Assembly (NCBI GenBank): GCA_020055645.1
Contig: CM034549.1
Coordinates: 7,440,001-7,504,000 of the forward strand
Reading direction: 5' to 3'
Length of the DNA: 64,000 nt
Origin: Tomocerus qinae
Lineage: Eukaryota; Arthropoda; Collembola; Entomobryomorpha; Tomoceridae
Shown here: in pieces, positions 31,081-42,321 of the stretch
Numbering within the stretch: position 1 is the first letter of the stretch
Layout of the letters: each line of letters opens with the position of its first letter
Translations under genes and position numbers: made by a program
Notes under the pieces: model-generated
What the model saw: the letters and a program-made list of their open reading frames with translations, nothing else
Told to the model about the DNA's origin: nothing
The model's database searches: none

Positions 31081-33195
31081 CACTTATAATTTACGGAATG
31101 CCGTAGACTTTTGCCTTCTGATCATGCGCGAGTTTGGAGGAGGAGAGGGCTGATGATATAGCAGGCAATGTGTGCGTAGTAAGGAAGGTTGTAGGTTGGG
31201 AGATGCAGGCTATTGGGATTGGAAGAAATGCAATGCAATGCAGTGAATACACCGAGCCGAGCGAGTAAATAACAGAACAGAACAAGAGATGGCAGCTGTA
31301 TCATATCTCATATTCTCCTACAACATGAGAAATGTGCACTTAAGGCCTCAGTTAGAGGTGTAAGCTCTATATAATAAATTACGCAAATGTTGTACAACTG
31401 GGTTGATGAAAAAATTATTTTTGTTATGGGGCGGGTTATGGGTGGGGAAGTGGAGATTACGTGGAGCTAATAAAAAACTTTTTTCCATTGTGGGAGGAGG
31501 ATGGGTGGGGAAGTAGAGACTACTTGGAGCTAATAAAAAACTTTTTTTGCTTTGTGGGAGGGGGGTGGGTGGGGAAGTGGAGACTGCGTGGAGCTAATAA
31601 AAAACTTTTTTTGCTTTGTGGGAGGAGAATGGGTGGGGAAGTGGAGACTACGTGGAGCTAATAAAAAACTTTTTTTGCTTTGTGGGAGGGGGATGGGTGG
31701 GGAAGTGGAGACTACGTGGAGCTAATAAAAAACTTTTTTTGCTTTGTGGGAGGAGAATGGGTGGGGAAGTGGAGACTACGTGGAGCTAATAAAAAACCTA
31801 TTTTTCCTTTATGGGAGGGGGATGGGTGGGGAAGTGGAGACTACGTGGAGCTAATAAAAAACCTTTTTTGCTTTGTGGGAGGGGGATGGGTTGGGATTGG
31901 AGATTACGTGGAGCTAATAAAAAACTTTTTTGCTTTGTGGGAGGAGAATGGGTGGGGAATTGGAGACTACGTGGAGCTAATAAACATATTTTTTGGGTTG
32001 TGGGAGGGATTTGGGTGGGAAATGGAACTACGGGAAGTTTATATTTTTTGTTTAGAGGAGTGGCAAGCGTGTGGAGCTAATAAAAATATATTTTGGTCAG
32101 GGAAAGGAATGTGTAGAAAAATGGGGATAATTATTTAGAGTGAAGAAAATTGGTGGGAAGGTGAAGATAGCAGGGAGTTGATAAAATTAGGGGTGGGATA
32201 GGGTGGAGACATTAACCTGAATTTGATAACATTTTTGTTTAGGGAAAAGAAATGTGAGTTTAAGATTTGGGCCTAAGTAAAATTGTTTTTTTGTTTAGTA
32301 GAAGTGAAATGAATAGTGAAGCAGAGATATTTTAATGGGGAAAAATTGGTGAAAATTGGAGGCTAAATGAAACTTATGTTTTGTTGTAAGACAATTGCTT
32401 ATTCATTTAGTCGAACAATGGAAAAGACATACAATATGTAGTTTTTGGATCCACATTAATCCTGTTCTTGGGCCAAAGTAAGAGCAATTTAAGATTGAAA
32501 AACTTTTATGGGAATCGTGCGTGCGAAGTGATTGTGGAGAGCGAAACGGATCTGTAATATAATTTTTTGTTTTCAGTGGAGAATAGGAGGGCAGATATCA
32601 CATGGAAAATATATGAGGCTGGTTAAATTTTTTTATTTGGGGGGAGGGAATGGAGCGGAGAGCTAAAAAATTCGTTGATCTGAAACGTTTACCGAACTAA
32701 TAAAAATTTCCTTTGTGACAATTGGGTGTAAGTTGGGGCCTACATGAAACTGATTCATTGGTAGCTGGCAGTAGCTTTGGTAAATGGATGAGGAGATAAC
32801 ATGGAGCTCATAACAAGTATTTTGTAGATTGGAGGACTTAGTAGGAAATCGAGCATACACAGAACTTTGGTCTGGGGGAGGGCATTGTGTGAGGAAGTGG
32901 AGACATCATTTAGTAAATAGAAATTACTTTTTGTTAGGGAAGTCAATGCGTTGGAAGGTGGAGATTAAGTGGAGCTTATAAAAACTATTTTGTTGGGGTG
33001 GCGGATAGGTTGGGAAGTAGGAGACTACATCAAAGATATTTATAATTGGTTAGGTAGATATGTTGGTTAGAAGTAAATGGATAATATTAATTTTTTGGTT
33101 TCCTGTTAACTTTAATCTTAATTTCTATTTTTGTGAATAAAAGTTTTCGAACAATTGCTACCGTGACGAAGTCACGGGTCGAGAACGGGCTCGTT
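31081..33195. mobile_element. 2.1-kb insertion carrying a 64-bp minisatellite (type uncertain)
   Basis: Sequence present between the FB3-side blocks but absent between the matching FB4-side blocks (TTATAACAT, then TTTAATTT and CTAGATTGC). Most of it is a minisatellite that decays to the right. The right end has a hairpin CCGTGAC-GAA-GTCACGG (33161-33177). A minisatellite plus a 3' hairpin again recalls HINE-type elements, but I could not find matching subterminal repeats. The alternative is simple satellite expansion plus loss in the other copy. Confidence 0.45.
31441..32080. repeat. 64-bp GT-rich minisatellite, ten regular units
   Basis: GGTGGGGAAGTGGAGACTAC-type units start at 31441, 31504, 31568, 31632, 31696, 31760, 31825, 31889, 31951 and 32014, a spacing of 62-65 bp. 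Each includes GTGGAGCTAATAAAAAAC and TTTGCTTTGTGGGAGG. Degenerate units (GTGGAG, AGCTTATAAAAACT) continue to about 33030. Strong strand asymmetry: the plus strand is G/T/A-rich and almost free of C. Confidence 0.95.
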
Positions 33196-33861
33196 TAATT
33201 TAATTTCTACCTTGCTATTTCTAGATTGCTAAACGGCTACTTAAGGTTAACATAAATTATTTGCTACTTGCTAGCTTAAGCGCCACCTAAAGGTACCATA
33301 AACTAGTATGCTAGCTGGCCTACTGGCAGAGGAGGTACATTTCGTACCAGAAAGAGCAGATTAGGCTTCTATCTCTAATGTTAAATAAATAAACTAATTT
33401 CAAATGGCTATAGCATTAGCAACTCACCTCTGCGGTGGATCTTGTAACTTACATATATATTGTTAATTAGTAATTAGAGTAAGACAATTTCTACTGATGT
33501 ATACATCATTGCTCCAGTTTGAACCAGTGTACATCAAAAACGGAAAAGATCTAACATCTAAGTAAGGGATTGCGTTAAGCAGTGTAGTTTTAAACAGCGG
33601 TCCTTCCCTACACTAGCTTTACTCTGTGCGTTGTTCAAGTTTCCCATTTATTTACAACTGTTACTCGCTAAATTCTTATAATATACTAAACACTTCTTAG
33701 TCATATAAAGACTCAAACAAATAGTACAATTAAAATATTTAAAATGTTACATATTTGATACTTACTACAAATTGTACATTTCTAATTAGCATCAGCAAAT
33801 AGCTATAATTATTTAATTTCTATTTACATAAATGTTAAATCTAACTTAACCTAGTGTAATC
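33196..33861. other. Duplicated 3' flank of FB3
   Basis: Pieces align with 40436-40488 and 42720-42905 on the FB4 side (TTAACATAAATTATTTGCT; CGCTAAATTCTTATA). No gene is seen. This side serves as the empty-site reference for three insertions in the FB4 flank. Confidence 0.75.
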
Positions 33862-34774
33862 GGTTCCCGGATATATGTGCCAACGGTCAAATGTGCCAAT
33901 TATTTTTTTCAGAGATTTTGAGAAGTGCCAAAAACAAAAGTGCCAATGAAATTAAATGCCAATGCAAGTTTAATTAGTCATTGTTAAGTCTCATGTTATG
34001 TACAAGGGTATTACTTTGTAAATTATAATCCTATGTGAGTTTAAGTCTTTCATCCTTGATTATTCCGTCCCACTAAATGTGTACATGCATTTAAATAATC
34101 GATAATAATATTAGGTTTTGTGAGATACTGTACAACCTGAAAAGAAATCTTTTCATCAAGCTCCCTGTACCTTTTATTTTGAGGTGTTGCCATTCCGCTG
34201 TTAAAGTAAACGATCATAAGCGAACAATTACTTTATTCGCTTTGGAAATGGGACAATAACATCTAAATTGATGGATGCGGTTTATTCACTCTAGGATAAT
34301 AATTAAAACCATGATGCCAACTTCCAAGCAATTTGTTGTTCTTAGTACATCTTCTTGTACATGTTTCCAATATCTTACGTTTTTAACAACACATGTTTTA
34401 TATAGGAATACCTGTGCAGGTGTTTCTTTTCAACTACTGGGGCCAAGGCAAATGATAAACAGAAATAAATGTAGGATACTTGTTCCCTAAGCTAGGACTT
34501 TAGCTTATCAGCTTAGCGTTTACATATCAGCGTATTCAAATTACACAAGGCTTTCTTGATTGATCTAAGTTCGTTAGTCTTCCATTTACTATGAACTACA
34601 AATAGAATTGCTAGAAAAGCATAAATATTTTAGAATATATCATCCAAAGCAAACTTTTGGGATTTTGGCATTAAATGCTTTGGCACTTAAATTTTTGGCA
34701 CTTTTGAAATTGACACTTATGGACATTGAGAGTGCCAATTGGCACTTTTATTTTGGCACTTATATCCGGACACC
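33862..34774. mobile_element. Non-autonomous DNA transposon, 8-bp target duplication, TGCCAA-rich ends
   Basis: 913 bp. Termini GGTTCCCGGATATATGTGCC and its imperfect inverse ending ATCCGGACACC are flanked by GTGTAATC at 33854-33861 and 34775-34782. The FB4-side paralogous site (CTAGAGTAATCGACA at about 42895) lacks the element and has one copy of the site, so the ends are well fixed. Subterminal GTGCCAA/TTGGCAC motifs repeat many times on both sides. GG ends with 8-bp duplications are compatible with Merlin, but this is tentative. No transposase is encoded. Confidence 0.88.
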
Positions 34775-34919
34775 GTGTAATCGACAACCAATGCAATGCA
34801 GGGTATAATGTTTGCATGCATTAACTAACAATAATAGGGAAAAACATTAGGATTTCTAAGCATGCATATGCTTGTACATATACTATAATATAGTTTAAAT
34901 TAAATAATGCAGTATGTGT

Positions 34920-35174
34920 ATTGGGAGTTTACGAAAAGGTGTTCGGTATTTGAAAGATACATAGCGGAAAATTTGCACAGGAGGTATCTGTAACCAATAC
35001 TAGTGATGATATCAAAATCACTTATACACCGACCAAGTACTGCCAGAAAATAGGCGACACAACCTTTCGTTATCTCCTGTGCAAATTTTTTTTCTGTGTA
35101 CTTTCCATGTAACATGTTTGTATCTTTTAAATACGGAACACCTTTTCCTTTCGTAAACCCTGTAAATCCCCAAT
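34920..35174. mobile_element. MITE with ATTGGG ends
   Basis: About 255 bp. Left arm TTTACGAAAAGGTGTTCGGT and right arm ACGGAACACCTTTTCCTTTC are inverted repeats, and AATTTGCACAGGAGGTA / ATCTCCTGTGCAAATTT pair inside them. The FB4-side paralogue (ATGCAGTATAGACGCGCTATTA, about 43040) lacks it. The target duplication is unclear, possibly TA. Confidence 0.8.
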
Positions 35175-35209
35175 AAATAACGCGCTATTATGTAATCACA
35201 ACGGCATTT

Positions 35210-37292
35210 TCAGAACTTGTATAATGTTGCTTTTTTGTCATTTTCATTTGACCAAGTGATTAAGGAAGGTAGCCTTTTAGCAAGGTCGTCCAAACATGTT
35301 TGTGTTATCTATTATTATTTAAAAATTGATTGGTATTAAAAAACTCACTATATAGTAAAAATTTGAAATACAAAAGCAAAATCCACATGACATTATTTAA
35401 TTTTCACTTACATTAGGGCAATGTAGCTCCAGGTTCATTAATTTCTGTAACGAAGAAATTCCCAAGTAGCCCGTAATATCCGTCACGTCTAGTGACGAAA
35501 GTTTCAATGTTCTGAGTTCTAGTATAAAATCATAGAAATTAAATGGATAAACTATAGTACTTTTTTTACAATGAAAATATAACAAATAAAGTGTAATCTA
35601 AATTAAAATATAAGTTACCTTTCAAATCCCTGATGGATGGTTTGATAATTTCAATTGTGAAATCAGGTTGACGATAGTCTTGACTTGCCTGCAATTGAAA
35701 ACAGTCAGATACTTCTAGTCCCAAGTATGCTGCATTATCCCTGTCTCCGATTTTAACAGTACGCAAAAAGCCGCGGGCGGTCTCAAAAATATCAAGACCG
35801 ATGATATTGGGCCAAAACTTCCAGATGCATTCTAGTATTTCCGGTTCTTGATATAATACTGTAATATTTTCGACCAATGGAAATTGATTGGCTATACTGA
35901 CGATTAAATTATGCTGAGAAGCTTTCAGCATGGTAGGTAATAGTAATCTATGAAGATTAAAGGAGGAATTAGTCGGGCCGGCGATGTTGTTTCTGATCGG
36001 TAAAATTTCTTCCATTAAATTGAAATTATTGATTTCAAACTTTTTCAAGTCCAGAATTCTAAGATTTGGAAAATAAACCGACAAAGAGGGAAAAGAGAAA
36101 CCGACTGAATGAACCGGAAAAGCTATTCTTTGTAGAGCAACCATTTGGGGAAAAGTAATTGCTAACGACAAAGAAGCCGGGAGCACAAGATTTTGCAATG
36201 TTGTGGATTGTTGTTGACAAAGTTGAGAAAGTAGTTTCCCCAGTAGGTTGGTTTTGTCTTCTAATACTGTACAGCTGGAGAAAGTTAATTGCTCCAGTTC
36301 GAATTTTGATTGAGTCAGAAGTGACAAAATTTCTAGGGCTGTTTCAAAATCGAAATCTATACCTTTCATTTTAACATTTTTGATTTTTGAATGGCGACTG
36401 GAATCAAGAGACTTAAGAGCCTTGATTTGGTTTCTGGCGTTATTAAAGCCACCGAATTTAAATGTGGTCATGTTTGGACACATGTTTAGCAAATCTAAAG
36501 TAATGCCGAAACTGCATCCATGGGGCAAAGAAACCTTTTTCACAGTTTGTAAAACCGGAATTTCTGCTTCTGTAGAAAAAATGCTGTCGCTGGTATCAAA
36601 AGTAGGGGGAAGATATTTCAGCTCTAGTTCTTCGAGGTTACTAAATTTTTCGAGCAAGCTGAATAAATCAATTGGTTCTATATGCTTTCTCAGTTGTTGA
36701 GGTTGAAACAATGGTCCACAGAAAGTGAAGCTTGAAGTTGAAGAAGATTGACCCATTCTATCCAAATTAAAGCCTCGGTTAGCACAAACCATGTTTGTGA
36801 ATTGAAGATAAGTGGGAGTCTGTGATTCTTCAGGGTAATCACAGTTTGTGAACAAACTGGGTAAACCAGCTTCTCCCATCGTTAGCCCTGCATAGTCTAA
36901 GCCAATTCTTTTTACTGAGGGACCAAAATCCTGGGAAAATTGTTCAATTTGATTTAGTGTCGGTCCAGAGAAGTCGAAACGAGACATTGGCAAATAGTCA
37001 CAGTCCCCATTTTTCATTAGCTTTGTAAATTCATTAATTCTTGGCAAGTTTTTGGAGTTGAAATTTGTTTTGGCACGTTTGCGAATGTGATGGCCGCATT
37101 CGGTTTTCCATAAATGACAAACCAGTCTGCATCTTTTCAATTCTTCTAAGCCACAATAACTGAAAACTTTGTTCAGCACCTGTAAAAAACGAAAACAGTA
37201 ATTTTGAATCTATTCTTAAAACTAAACAAGCTTTAAAATTATTTATTTCACATTACAATGGAGTTCCGCAACGGATTTTTTTCCTGCTCCAT
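35210..37292 (-). CDS. F-box/leucine-rich repeat protein FB3
   Basis: Exons 37257-37292 (MEQEKNPLRNSI; an extra Met lies just upstream), 35619-37179, 35412-35518 and 35210-35308 give 600 residues, phases closing. The F-box reads NPLRNSI then VLNKVFSYCGLEELKRC and W. Between the F-box region and the first strong leucine-rich units it has a roughly 65-residue segment (GEAGLPSLFTNCDYPEE ... GQSSSTSSFTFCGP) shared with FB4 but absent from FB1 and FB2. The last exon starts ITQTCLDDLAKRLPSLIT. Role as for FB1. Confidence 0.87.
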
Positions 37293-38867
37293 CATGGATA
37301 TGAAAACAAAGTCTTTTAAATCGTGTTTGTAATTTTGTATATGTCCAATTAAAAAACAGTTTGTTCAACTTGCTGTTTCTCTTCTTATGTATGTGTACAT
37401 TAGAACAATACTGATACAAAATAATGTAAATATTATTATATTTCACTTGGGAATATTAGTTTGCTTATCGGAATAGTAATGAGATGTGTAAAATGAGACT
37501 GGGTTGAAAATCAGCAATGGTTGGTAGCAGCAGAAAAGTTTTATTTTCTGGAGATTAATAATTTAGGTCATAGAATTTTACATACGTTGAAATCAACCTC
37601 AGTAGGTATAGGTCGATAATGTAGATGGAATTCGGTAATTGGGAATTTCCGGATGCGCGGAAACAAGAGTGTCGTGTCGAATCTGTCATAGCAGATTTGC
37701 AAGTAGTTCTTTTCACAATAGAAGCTCCTTTCCCAAAGAAAGAAAGGATCTCGTGCATATAATTATAAGGCAAAGGGGAGCAAAGGGTATATAGTTAAAT
37801 ATGAATGCTGTTGGTATTATGTTTTCATATATATTATTATGCTTCTTATGTTGAACAGGGTGAAGTATGTATATCTACACAGGTAAGTCAGTCTCACTTG
37901 TCACATTAGGGCTTAAAGCCATTTTGCATATCAATCCATAATATTTATAGTACAATAACATTCGGCCTATTGCGATCTGATCATTGTTATAAATTACATT
38001 TCAATATAATCTCTAAATTAGGATACATTCGGAAATAATTTGATTGGTCTACATCTGCATTTTATCCTATGACTCGGAGCTTTGCAATAAGTACAAAGTA
38101 CAACTAGTTCACATCCCACACTCATTGGCACTTAATTTAGGTAATATGAATTTAATTTCTCCCTCAAGTACATAGCCAACCCCCATTCCTGATCAAATAA
38201 AGTCAAGTATTTTTAAAAGCTGATTTGAAGAAGAACAATGATGTTCTTCTAGGACGCTTAGCTCAGGTCAAAGATTGGTCAAAGATTGGTGGAGTCATTT
38301 GAACATATTAGGTGATTTGGTTGGCCTTTCCATAATATGTTACTCAATATATATAGTTCTTGTTTTAAAGGTTTCAGTAAAAAATGTATCTCTTGGCCAG
38401 CACCGTATTAAGAAGTCGATTTCGGAGGACGGGAGGACGTAACGTTGTCATAAAGCCATAATATGTATTAATTTGTCCCCCCTCAGTACAGCCTTCTCGG
38501 TCAAAAATAATACAAAACCTCTTCAGAAAACATTTGTACATCAAAAATAACTTAAAATAAATAATAGAAAATACTTGGTGAATTATTAAACTTTATTTTT
38601 ATTTTGCAAAAGAATATAGGGCTGTCTGCATCTGCATGTATGAAAAATATTTTGTGGCCTGAAGTCTAAACGATAAAGTTGATATTATAAAAAGTTATTA
38701 TTGCTAATTTGTACTGCAGTAAAAAATTGTCAAAAAAAATAAAGAAAACTGAATACCAAAATTAATCTTTATACTTTATTAAAACATAATATGAAGGCTG
38801 TGATATTACTCTGATTCAGGTATATTGCTGTTACTGTTTTTAAACGATGGCATTAGAGTATAGTCAT
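37293..38867. other. FB3 upstream region
   Basis: 37293-38170 is homologous to the FB2 and FB4 upstream regions and includes a minus-strand TATATA near 37787-37792. 38170-38867 has no gene I can support; 38370-38580 resembles 25640-25760. Confidence 0.5.
37646..37663. promoter_or_regulatory. Conserved palindromic upstream motif of FB3
   Basis: The same 18-bp TTTCCGGATGCGCGGAAA as at FB2 and FB4, here 354 bp upstream of the FB3 start. Confidence 0.4.
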
Positions 38868-39233
38868 AATATAATAATAATAATTTTATTACTGTCTCAA
38901 AATGAGATTGCCTTTAAGACACAGTAAAATAATTCAAATTGAATTTACAAAAATAAAAGTATTATGTTTAGAAAAGAGTAACTTAACATTTAATTTTAAA
39001 CAAATGATTTTGTAGAATAGTTGCTGATCCTTTCACAGCAGCAATAGCAACTTGTTCCAATGTTCCCGATGGTAAATTGAATCTTTTACAGAAAGATTCA
39101 AGAAAAGTGGAGATTGTACCACGGGCACCTACAAACAATCCTATAAATTCAAAATCATAATCAATAGAATATTTATGTTGTAAGTCTGGGATACAGTCTG
39201 TGTAAATATTGTAGTCTTGTTTCACTGACTCAT
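38868..39233 (-). mobile_element. Probable 5'-truncated LINE fragment
   Basis: On the minus strand, an open frame of about 80 residues (VGARGTISTFLESFCKRFNL, then VAIAAVKGSATILQNH) resembles the last residues of some non-LTR reverse-transcriptase proteins. It is followed by a short 3' region (AAGGCAATCTCATTTTGAGA) and an (ATT)n tail at about 38868-38885. A short ORF end, 3' UTR and simple-repeat tail suggest a typical 5'-truncated insertion. It is not the same family as the LINE at 8.4-12.8 kb. Confidence 0.45.
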
Positions 39234-39439
39234 TGGGCCCACATCAAATTCTGTTTAGGGCCAAAACATTGTGATGACTTTATGCTTTCCAGATTTTGAA
39301 TAAATCGTTGTCAAGATTAAGATACTACAATTTATTTTGTTTCTCATAAATACTAATGTACTGTATGAAAATGACATATTATAAATAATTCCAAAGTCCT
39401 CTGTTGATTGTAACTAACGCATAACGGTATCTTGCCTTT

Positions 39440-39785
39440 GCAAAATAGAGTCTTTTCATTAACTCGAAGGGCTGACCTAAAATAGATAACACTCTAAAGA
39501 TTTTTTCGCTTATATGCTCTTCTATTAAATCAATGGTCGAGTGAGGTTTCCAATAAATAACACAAAAAGTTACACTTTATTTGGCACCAAGTCAAACACA
39601 ATAAATAAAATTCATCAGAATCCACAGTTAATAAATAAAATTCACTTACTATATTAATATTCCAGCTCAGGGCGATGAAGCACAGAGGTCAACTACCCAA
39701 GTTACACACATTCAATTTTACATAAAGGGTCAGGGCCGACCTACTAGCAACCGCCCTACTACTCCCACTTAATATTATAACATGT
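39440..39785. repeat. Segmental duplication block (partner 30720-31080)
   Basis: FB4-side copy of the shared 3'-flank block; see the FB3-side copy. It continues into the reference sequence around the three insertions below. No gene is seen from 39234 to 39813. Confidence 0.9.
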
Positions 39786-39817
39786 TTAATTTTCTAGATT
39801 GCTAAAAGGCGACTTAA

Positions 39818-40432
39818 GAAGGCTCACCACGCCTGCATAGCAACCGCATGGGCCTATCTAAATGCGTGTTAAAAAATGCTTTACATCCAGGTTTATTCCT
39901 CCCGAAGGATAAGGCCGATTTTTATGGGACTTACATTTTTGGATTCCTGGGCTATCGAGGAACACAGGAGGGCGGATGGATTTTTTATACCGTTGCTTTA
40001 AATGGTGCAAAAAAATCAACATTTGTATAAAAACTAAAACTGATTCACTTTGTTTGGAATTTGATTTTTTTAAAGCATTTAAAGCAACGATATAAAAAAT
40101 CCATCCCCCCTCGTGTGTTCCTCGATAGTCCAGGATTTCAAAAATAAGGCCTATAAAAATAGGGCTTAAGCTCCCAGTATACTTTGCGAAAAGATTTAGA
40201 TTGCGAATTCCAAGGAGCCGTTCACATAGCGCGGGAAGCTCAAATTCAAAAAGCCCTCGCGCGGTAAACTGTATTTCTATATGAACAACCCCTTGAAAGT
40301 CGCAATCCAAATCTTTTCGTAAGGCCTAAACACAGCTTTATCCTTCGGGAGGAATAAAGCCAGAAGTAAAACATTTTTTAACATGCATTTAGATAGGCCC
40401 GGTTGCTATGCAGGCTTGCGTGGTGAGCCTCC
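39818..40432. mobile_element. Palindromic MITE with TTAA target duplication
   Basis: 615 bp. Ends GAAGGCTCACCACGCC and GGTGAGCCTCC are flanked by TTAA at 39814-39817 and 40433-40436. The FB3-side site has a single TTAA (CTACTTAAGGTTAAC, about 33240). The whole element folds back: the arm around 39915-40010 (TATCGAGGAACACAGGAGGG) pairs with 40076-40160. TTAA duplications are typical of piggyBac and Kolobok. No transposase is encoded. A second foldback element sits in its right arm. Confidence 0.88.
40187..40319. mobile_element. Foldback MITE nested in the TTAA element
   Basis: 133 bp with arms CGAAAAGATTTAGATTGCGA and TCGCAATCCAAATCTTTTCG. It offsets the symmetry of the host element, so it entered the right arm after that palindrome existed. 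Confidence 0.75.
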
Positions 40433-40488
40433 TTAAGGTTAACATAAATTATTTGCTTCTTGATAGCTTACCTAAAGGTACTATAAAC

Positions 40489-40704
40489 CAAGGAGTGTCA
40501 ACAGTTTCAACAGGAGGGTTCAGCTAGGCACTTTGCGTGAATATCTATAAGGGACAAATCCTACCAGTTGTCATTGGCAACAATCGGATAAGGGACGAAA
40601 AACGTCCCTTATAGATATTCACGCAAAGTGCCTAACTGAACCCTCCTTATGAAAAAACAGCCAAAGAGAAACCAAGGGATACCTAAACCAGTTAAAGCTC
40701 CTTG
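40489..40704. mobile_element. MITE with 8-bp target duplication CTATAAAC
   Basis: 216 bp, termini CAAGGAGTG and CTCCTTG, flanked by CTATAAAC at 40481-40488 and 40705-40712. The FB3-side site has one copy (CATAAACTA, about 33298). Inside is a near-perfect palindrome, 40513-40646 (GGAGGGTTCAG ... CTGAACCCTCC, 43-bp arms). The pattern is hAT-like; it is non-coding. Confidence 0.85.
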
Positions 40705-41366
40705 CTATAAACTATCTCCTTCTTGCTAGCTAGCTAAAACGCTATCTATGGTTGCCATAAATTAGCTTTCTATTTGGTAGCTAGCTAAAACTTTATCCAA
40801 GTTTCCCGTATTTACAACTGTCTTCTCCCGAGAAAGAAGGGCCCTTGGATTTTGATGCCCGTGACAACCAAATATGAAAGGTCATGGGTGTTTACAAAAA
40901 TTACGCAGACGAAATATTTGTAACTGCAAGCTCACAATGTTATTACAGATTTCGGTTAATTTTTGTATTACCTATTTTCAACTTTAGTTATATGGTTCAG
41001 ACGGATTTAAAAGTTTCAAGTTACCAGGTTTTAAAACTAAAAATAGGTAGAATTAGACAGCATTTAGATCTAAATAAAAATGCTCGAAGGAAAAGCGAAA
41101 GAAACTTGGGAGCGCCTTACATATCGACGGCAGGCCACCTAAAAAACCACCCCTCCCCCACTAAAAAGATGACGGTCGAAATGCACAGTTAGGCGTTACG
41201 TAATTTCGCATAGTGGTCTGAAATTAAAATTTTCAAATATTTAGGAAGAGGGGTCCAAAAATTAAAATTTCGACGTTTTGCGCACATAATGGTCTAGAAA
41301 TTACAATTTCGTCTTTTACTGTTCACACTGGCCTGAAAATTAAAATTTCGACTACGATTACACTAG

Positions 41367-42321
41367 CCTTGACACCAGCATATTTTTTTGTGGCCCGACT
41401 TCCAAGAAATCGTGGAAAGCCAGAAAGTTTTCAAGTTACATCATTCGGTAAATTTCGAAGTTTTATGCATATCGTCTAAAAATTAAAATTTCGACTTTCT
41501 CTATGCACACTGGCCTGAAAATTAAAATTTCGACATTCTTCGCGAACATTGCTCTGAAAATTAAAATTTTGACATTCTTCGCGAATATTGCTCTGAAAAT
41601 TAAATATAAAAGACTGCGCATACAGGTGTGAAAATTTAAATTTCGAAGTTTTGTGTATATTGTGACAAAATTTAAATTTTCTAAATTTTGTGGACAGAAA
41701 AAATTTGTCAGACCACATTGTACGCTAAACTTCAAGGAGATTTGAATGTTTCCATGGCTTCTCCTTCAGGGGTAAGGTGACGACGTGCTTCAGAAAGCTG
41801 ATTTTTCCCAACCATTTTCCCGAATAAAAATATTGGTTGGCGGAAAGCAGTTTTCTGGAGAACGTCGTCACCTTACCCTTGGGGAGCAGTCAAGGAAACA
41901 TTCAATCATTTTGTTAAACTTCAAAAATTTAAATTTTGGGCCACAATATGCACCAAATTCGAAATTTTAATTAACAGACCAGTGTGCTCAACGAAAGTCG
42001 AAATTTTAATTTTTGGAACTTAGCAAGCAAAAAATTTTAATATTTATACCGCAATATGCACTAACATTCGAAATTTAAATTTTTGGAACCCAGTATGCAT
42101 AAAACTTCGAAATTTTAGTTTTCAACTCACAATGTGCACAAAACTTCGCCAATTTAATTTTCAGACCAGTGTGCATAGAAAAAGTCGAAATGATAATTTT
42201 TAGACGATATGAATAAAATTTCGAAAAATTAATTTCGAATGATGTACCTTGAAATCTTCCTGGCTTTCCAAGAAGAAAATTCCAAGAAATCGTTCCACAA
42301 GCCAATATGCTGGTGTCAAGG
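41367..42321. repeat. 955-bp imperfect palindrome with repeated AAATTTCGA units
   Basis: Left arm begins CCTTGACACCAGCA and right arm ends TGCTGGTGTCAAGG. Each arm carries several roughly 55-bp degenerate units of the form GAAAATTAAAATTTCGAC plus TGCACACTGGCCTG, in opposite direction on the two sides. A MITE of the 22062 family sits at the centre (41739-41907). Confidence 0.9.
41739..41907. mobile_element. Foldback MITE, GATTTGAATGTTTCC family, copy 2
   Basis: 169 bp with the same arms as the element at 22062-22251 (GGTAAGGTGACGACG; CGTCGTCACCTTACC) and ends GATTTGAATGTTTCC / GGAAACATTCAATC. It forms the apex of the 955-bp palindrome. Confidence 0.88.

Noticed and set aside
31461-32138. Long open frames of repeated WGSGDYVELIKNFF-type residues
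   Set aside because: These are translations of the 64-bp minisatellite; they shift frame with unit length and have no start context or splice support.
37555-37773. Shared open start MHEILSFF upstream of FB3 (37773) and FB4 (45699) as a first coding exon
   Set aside because: It is not kept open in FB2, has no common donor site, and the 12-codon exon nearer the main exon gives a proper F-box in all paralogues. It is probably 5' UTR or upstream sequence.
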